NCBI GenBank assembly: GCA_938003715.1
Contig: CALKYK010000551.1
Location: 1-8,859 of the forward strand
DNA: 8,859 nt
Source: an uncultured Gammaproteobacteria bacterium
GTDB taxonomy: Bacteria > Pseudomonadota > Gammaproteobacteria > Steroidobacterales > Woeseiaceae
Direction of reading: 5' to 3'
In this document: positions 5,541 to 8,859 of the stretch, piece by piece
Layout: the number at the start of each line of letters is the position of its first letter
Position numbering within the stretch: the first letter of the stretch is position 1
Notes under the pieces: model-generated
The model's input: the letters and a program-made list of their open reading frames with translations, nothing else
Databases searched by the model: none
Told to the model about the DNA's origin: nothing
Translations under genes and position numbers: made by a program

Positions 5541-7466
5541 GTGTCTTTTCTACGCATCCTTTGCCCGGCGGCAGCCTGCCTGCTGACCGGCGCGTTCGCC
5601 TGTGCCGCCGACGAGGCGGACGCAGAAAACCTCGACAACATCATCGTCACGGCGTCGCGCGCCCCGATCCGGGCGCCGGAAGTCGGCAGTTCGGTCACGG
5701 TGATCGACCGCGAGGAGATCGAGTACCGCCAGGCGCGCTATGTCACCGACATCCTGCGCAGCGTGCCCGGATTCGCGCTGTCGCACACCGGCGGCGTCGG
5801 CACGCAAACCCAGGTTCGTGTGCGCGGTTCCGAAGCGAACCACGTGCTGGTGCTGGTCGACGGCATGCGCGCGAACGATCCAGCCAGTGGCGACGAGTTC
5901 CGCTGGGAATTCCTGACGACGAACGATGTCGAGCGCATCGAGATCGTGCGCGGCCCGCAAAGTGCGCTGTGGGGCAGCGACGCCGTCGCCGCCGTCGTCA
6001 ACGTCATTACCCGGCAAGGGCATGGCCGGCAACGCATCGGGGGCTATGTCGAGGGGGGATCGAACGAAACGGCGAACGCGGGCTTTCGTGCGTCAACGGG
6101 TGCCGACCGCTGGTCGTTCGGCGTCAGCGCCGAATACCTCGATACCGACGGCACGAACATTTCCCGGAGCGGTGCGGAACGCGACGGCTCAGACATACTC
6201 GGCACCTCGCTCAATGCGGCATTCGACCTTACGGACAACCGGTCCCTCACGCTCGGCGCCCGTTATCTCGACGGCACCACCGAGGCCGACCCGATCGATT
6301 TCTTCAGCACCGGGCTGCCCACCGACGGCGACCTGGTCAACGAAAGCAAACGCCGCTATCTGAATGCCACGACCACCTGGCGCAGCGGCGAACGAGTCAC
6401 ACACAGGGCAACTGCGCAATATTTCGAGTCGGACAATCGCAATCTCGCGGACGGGCAATGGAGCGCATCGACGGCATCCGATCGCTTTCGACTGGGATAC
6501 CAGGCCGACATCCGTTTCGGCGATGACCTGCTGGCGCTTGCGCTCGAACACGAACGCACCGAATTTCGCCAGCGTGGACTGGTGTCGTTCGGCGATCCGA
6601 ACCAGGACCAGGCGATCGACGTTGCCAGCGTCGTCGCCGACTACCAGGCGCGGCTCGGAAAAGGCGTCACCTGGCTGGCCAGCGTTCGCTACGACGACAA
6701 CAGTGATTTCGAGGACGCCCTGACCGGTCGTCTTGCTCTGTCGTGGCAGGCCACCGATGCACTGCGCCTGTCGGCAAGCGCCGGTACCGGGCAGAAAGCA
6801 CCGACGTTCATCGAGCGTTTCGGCTTCTTTCCCGCACAGTTCGCCGGCAATCCGACACTGGAACCGGAGTCGTCGATGTCGTACGAAGTCGGCGCGGAAC
6901 ATCGCTTTTCGGATGACGCGCTGCGACTGACCGTCACGCTGTTCCGCCAGGATCTCGAGGACGAGATCAACGGCTTCGCATTCGATCCGGCCACGTTTCT
7001 TTTCACGGCCGAGAACCTGGCGGGCAAGAGCCGCCGCCAGGGCGTCGAATGGGGCGCTCGACTGCACCCGAGGGACAACGTCGAGCTGCAGGCGACGTAC
7101 ACGTATACGGACGCATCGCAGCCCGATAACGGTGCCGGCACGATCGAATTGAGGCGGCCGAAACACAGCGGCAGCGTCGCCGCGACGCTTCAGCTGCTCG
7201 ACGATCGCGCACGCGTTTCGTTTGCCGCCGATTACGGCGGAACGCGGTTCGACCGCTATTTTCCACCGTTCCCGGAACCGGCTGCGATCGTCGCACTGCC
7301 GTCGTACTGGCTGCTCGACCTGGCCGTAAGCTATGACGTCAGCGATCGGCTGTCGGTGTTCGCGCGAGCGACCAACCTGCTCGACGAGGACTACGAGCAG
7401 GTATTCGGCTTCCGGACCGCGTCACGCTCCGCCTACGCCGGCTTGCGCGTCGATCTCGGCCGCTAG
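5541..7466 (+). CDS. btuB: TonB-dependent outer-membrane cobalamin receptor BtuB
   Basis: This receptor takes up cobalamin across the outer membrane using TonB energy. The protein has 641 residues from GTG 5541. The open frame reaches a GTG at 5460, but 5541 has the strong GGGGGAG and begins directly with a signal peptide (MSFLRILCPAAACLLTG, cut near 21-23). A TonB box follows (DNIIVTASR, about 32-40). The plug at about 45-160 contains SSVTVIDREEIEYRQ, the PGF motif, VRVRGSEANHVLVLVDGMR and ERIEIVRGPQSALWGSDAVA. The rest is a 22-strand-type barrel of antiparallel amphipathic strands ending in SAYAGLRVDLGR; the final residue is Arg rather than the usual aromatic. Its length is close to that of known BtuB proteins. 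Assignment to cobalamin rests on the riboswitch plus plug similarity. No btuCDF or cobalamin synthesis genes are in the window. Confidence 0.93.
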   Translation: MSFLRILCPAAACLLTGAFACAADEADAENLDNIIVTASRAPIRAPEVGSSVTVIDREEIEYRQARYVTDILRSVPGFALSHTGGVGTQTQVRVRGSEANHVLVLVDGMRANDPASGDEFRWEFLTTNDVERIEIVRGPQSALWGSDAVAAVVNVITRQGHGRQRIGGYVEGGSNETANAGFRASTGADRWSFGVSAEYLDTDGTNISRSGAERDGSDILGTSLNAAFDLTDNRSLTLGARYLDGTTEADPIDFFSTGLPTDGDLVNESKRRYLNATTTWRSGERVTHRATAQYFESDNRNLADGQWSASTASDRFRLGYQADIRFGDDLLALALEHERTEFRQRGLVSFGDPNQDQAIDVASVVADYQARLGKGVTWLASVRYDDNSDFEDALTGRLALSWQATDALRLSASAGTGQKAPTFIERFGFFPAQFAGNPTLEPESSMSYEVGAEHRFSDDALRLTVTLFRQDLEDEINGFAFDPATFLFTAENLAGKSRRQGVEWGARLHPRDNVELQATYTYTDASQPDNGAGTIELRRPKHSGSVAATLQLLDDRARVSFAADYGGTRFDRYFPPFPEPAAIVALPSYWLLDLAVSYDVSDRLSVFARATNLLDEDYEQVFGFRTASRSAYAGLRVDLGR

Positions 7467-7471
7467 CGGCC
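7458..7471. terminator. Perfect 14-bp palindrome across both convergent stop codons
   Basis: GGCCGCTAGCGGCC is a perfect inverted repeat covering the TAG of btuB (7464-7466) and touching the stop of the convergent gene (7471-7473, CTA on this strand). A short GC stem here could slow polymerase from both directions, but there is no T-run on either side and no loop beyond the central bases. A role as an intrinsic terminator is therefore weakly supported; it may simply reflect codons. Confidence 0.3.
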
Positions 7472-8016
7472 TACGCCAGCCAGCCGAACACGCCGCCGGT
7501 CAGAAGCCCGTAGATCAGCGCGTCGAGGAGCGATTTCGCGGTTGCCGACATCGGCCGCCCGAACCAGATCGTCTCCTGGAAGTAGCCAAGTCCGTACGCG
7601 ACAAATGCGACGGTGCCCGCAACCCGGAACGTGGACAGGTAATCCGCGCCGGGTGCAACGGTGCGCGAGACGACGTACGCACAGATGACGCCGACGACCA
7701 GATAGAAGACGAAGCTCAGCGCAACATTTTTTCCCATCGGCGGCAGGCCTTTCGGCAACACGGTGATGAATGCCAGCGGACCTTCCTCGAACTTGCGCTG
7801 CATCTCCGGATCCTGCAGCTGCTTCTGGTCGACGCAGTGCGGCACGTTGTACATCCCGGGTGAAAGGCCTGACAGCGCGGCACGCACCGCCTCCTCGTTG
7901 GGCGTGGCCGCATAGTCCGTCTTGTGCCACGGCAGCGCCATCCAGATGATCGCACTCGCGACCCAGACGACGGCCGCCGATACCACGATCGGCAGCCACA
8001 GATCGACGATAGTCAT
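7471..8016 (-). CDS. Conserved four-TM inner-membrane protein of unknown function
   Basis: The protein has 181 residues on the minus strand. The start at 8016 is backed by a run of seven G on the coding strand (8021-8027), four bases before the ATG. Four hydrophobic segments are visible: about 8-28, 97-118, 128-148 and 160-180. Between the first two lies a hydrophilic loop of about 65 residues with PWHKTDYAATPNEEAVRAAL (29-48), SPGMYNVPHC (52-61) and GPLAFITVLP (79-88). The PWHK.D...P.EEAVR.AL / PG.Y..P pattern recurs in uncharacterised membrane proteins of many bacteria as I remember them, with no known function. Hydrophobicity and the positive-inside rule leave the loop side uncertain. It ends four bases from btuB in convergent orientation. 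Confidence 0.82.
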   Translation of the reverse strand: MTIVDLWLPIVVSAAVVWVASAIIWMALPWHKTDYAATPNEEAVRAALSGLSPGMYNVPHCVDQKQLQDPEMQRKFEEGPLAFITVLPKGLPPMGKNVALSFVFYLVVGVICAYVVSRTVAPGADYLSTFRVAGTVAFVAYGLGYFQETIWFGRPMSATAKSLLDALIYGLLTGGVFGWLA

Positions 8017-8088
8017 AGAACCCCCCCTTTTATTCGAATAATTCGGAGTCGTTCCTCAGGGCCTCGGCATTCTAACATCCGGGGCGTT
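8017..8088. promoter_or_regulatory. Divergent intergenic region with a 12-bp palindrome
   Basis: This 72-base gap separates two divergently read membrane protein genes and must hold signals for both. TTATTCGAATAA at 8030-8041 is a perfect 12-base palindrome in an AT-rich pocket, followed by a partial repeat ATTCGG (8041-8046). It could be an operator or part of the minus-strand promoter. GGGG at 8081-8084 before ATG 8089 is the probable ribosome binding site of the rightward gene. Confidence 0.45.
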
Positions 8089-8793
8089 ATGCTTCGGCCC
8101 ATGCTGCGCCTGCTCCCGCTTGTGACCGGCCTCTTGCCGATCGTCGCGATTCACTCGAGTCTCGCCATCGCGATCGTCGCCGGTGTGTTCCCCCCCTGCT
8201 TCCCCTACGTCGACGGCTGCGTATCGATCAGCGCGACGGGTCGCTATCCGCCATCGACGTTCGTGTTCAAGGCGGCGATGATGTCCGAGTGGGTCATCAT
8301 GGTGCTGTACTGGCTCGCGTCAGCGGCCTGGCTGCGGGCGCTGAATCGTGCCGCCGGCGGCAACGGCAAACCCGGCGCAGTAATGGCGGCGCTGGGCGTT
8401 GCCGGAGCGCTGGCGCTGATCATCTACGTGACGTTTCTCGGCACCGACGGGCCGGTCTACAACTTCATGCGCCGCTTCGGCGTGTACCTGTATTTTCTGT
8501 TTACGGTCGTGGCGCAAATCCTGCTGGCCCGCAACAGCCTGTCGCTGGCGCGTACGCTGCGCCTGCCGAGCGTCGCGCGAGTCGCGCGCGTGCAGCTGGG
8601 TCTGGCCCTGGTGCCGTTCGCGCTCGGCGCGCTGAACCTGCTGCTGAAAGCGACGCTGGCCGATCCCGACCCGGCGGAAAACATGATCGAATGGGCGTTC
8701 GCGCTGCTGATGCACGTCTATTTCCTGCTGACGTACGTGACCTGGCGCGATACCGGCTTTGACAGCCGCTTCGAAGTAACAGTGCATCGATGA
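8089..8793 (+). CDS. Six-TM membrane protein, Frag1/DRAM/Sfk1-like
   Basis: The protein has 234 residues from ATG 8089; this ATG has GGGG upstream, whereas the one at 8101 has no ribosome binding site. Six hydrophobic segments fall at about 9-31, 66-86, 97-117, 129-149, 168-188 and 201-218. The loop after the first is the most characteristic part: PPCFPYVDGCVSISATGRYPP (35-55) with two cysteines, followed by FKAAMM. Later come FLGTDGP and MRRFGVYLYF (about 116-136). The combination of an N-terminal TM, an 'SIS..GR.PP..F' loop and six TMs resembles the Frag1/DRAM/Sfk1 superfamily, whose bacterial members have no established role. That placement is from memory of the pattern and is tentative; an integral membrane protein is certain. 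Its stop overlaps the start of the next frame by ATGA. Confidence 0.78.
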   Translation: MLRPMLRLLPLVTGLLPIVAIHSSLAIAIVAGVFPPCFPYVDGCVSISATGRYPPSTFVFKAAMMSEWVIMVLYWLASAAWLRALNRAAGGNGKPGAVMAALGVAGALALIIYVTFLGTDGPVYNFMRRFGVYLYFLFTVVAQILLARNSLSLARTLRLPSVARVARVQLGLALVPFALGALNLLLKATLADPDPAENMIEWAFALLMHVYFLLTYVTWRDTGFDSRFEVTVHR

Positions 8794-8859
8794 CACTCGC
8801 CCTGATCCGGCGAAACGTGTGCAGAAATCTATTCGCAAACGAGGACGGCGCCTTCAGTT
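8790..8859 (+). CDS. Start of a further gene, truncated by window end
   Basis: ATG 8790 overlaps the previous stop as ATGA (8790-8793) and opens a frame without stops for 23 codons to the window edge (MTLALIRRNVCRNLFANEDG, then AFS). The four-base overlap is a typical coupled-gene arrangement. A short basic stretch followed by ANEDGAFS is reminiscent of the N-terminus of TadE/TadG-like or other pseudopilin-like proteins (basic stretch, then D/E-x-G before the hydrophobic helix), but 23 residues are too few to decide. It could also be a chance frame. Confidence 0.4.
   Translation, partial: MTLALIRRNVCRNLFANEDGAFS

Noticed and set aside
6189..7166. 325-codon minus-strand frame within btuB
   Set aside because: It is an antisense shadow of the barrel-coding region with low-complexity composition and no recognisable domain.
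7333..7863. Plus-strand frame running from the end of btuB into the convergent gene
   Set aside because: It crosses two well-supported genes in other frames and shows no membrane or domain pattern of its own.
1..8859. Mobile element, CRISPR array, tRNA/rRNA, toxin-antitoxin or defence system
   Set aside because: I looked for terminal inverted repeats, regularly spaced repeats, cloverleaf or rRNA signatures, transposase/nuclease motifs and small toxin pairs and found none.

Overview
The window is high-GC bacterial DNA (roughly 60-65% G+C by eye) that looks chromosomal and most like an environmental gammaproteobacterium. The reasons are the class-I cobalamin riboswitch in front of a btuB-type TonB receptor (hence an outer membrane), a Tll0287-like haem protein, and small uncharacterised membrane protein families that I associate with Proteobacteria. 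The genus cannot be read from the sequence. I see no transposase, integrase, tRNA, rRNA, CRISPR array or phage gene.

Layout. (1) Positions 2-3113, plus strand, is a tight signalling cluster: the 3' end of a histidine kinase, a stand-alone receiver (218-616), a membrane histidine kinase with a large extracytoplasmic, probably double-Cache sensor (643-2664), and a second stand-alone Rcp1-like receiver (2661-3113) overlapping the kinase by 4 bases. Neither receiver has an output domain, so the signal must leave by protein contact or phosphotransfer to something outside the window. (2) 3243-3875 encodes a single-pass membrane protein with a Cys-rich C-terminal signature and no assigned function. 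(3) After a gene-free stretch with an AT-rich promoter-like island (3876-4103) come an exported Tll0287-like (DUF3365) CxxCH haem protein (4104-4688) and, overlapping it by 19 bases, an exported VOC/glyoxalase-fold protein (4670-5188). (4) 5199-7466 is a self-contained vitamin B12 uptake unit: a sigma70-like promoter, a cobalamin riboswitch, a hairpin burying the ribosome binding site, and btuB starting at GTG 5541. (5) A convergent four-TM protein (8016-7471, minus) and a divergent six-TM protein (8089-8793, plus) follow, with a short palindrome between their starts. A truncated reading frame beginning at 8790 runs off the end.

The best supported regulatory story is btuB. Its likely start is 81 bases downstream of the longest open frame, and the real Shine-Dalgarno lies in a 13-bp hairpin, which fits translational shut-off by cobalamin. 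The most open-ended piece is the signalling cluster, with two kinases, two output-less receivers and no DNA-binding regulator. Nothing here amounts to a demonstrable new defence or mobile system. The overlapping exported haem/VOC pair and the conserved membrane proteins are the least explained parts.
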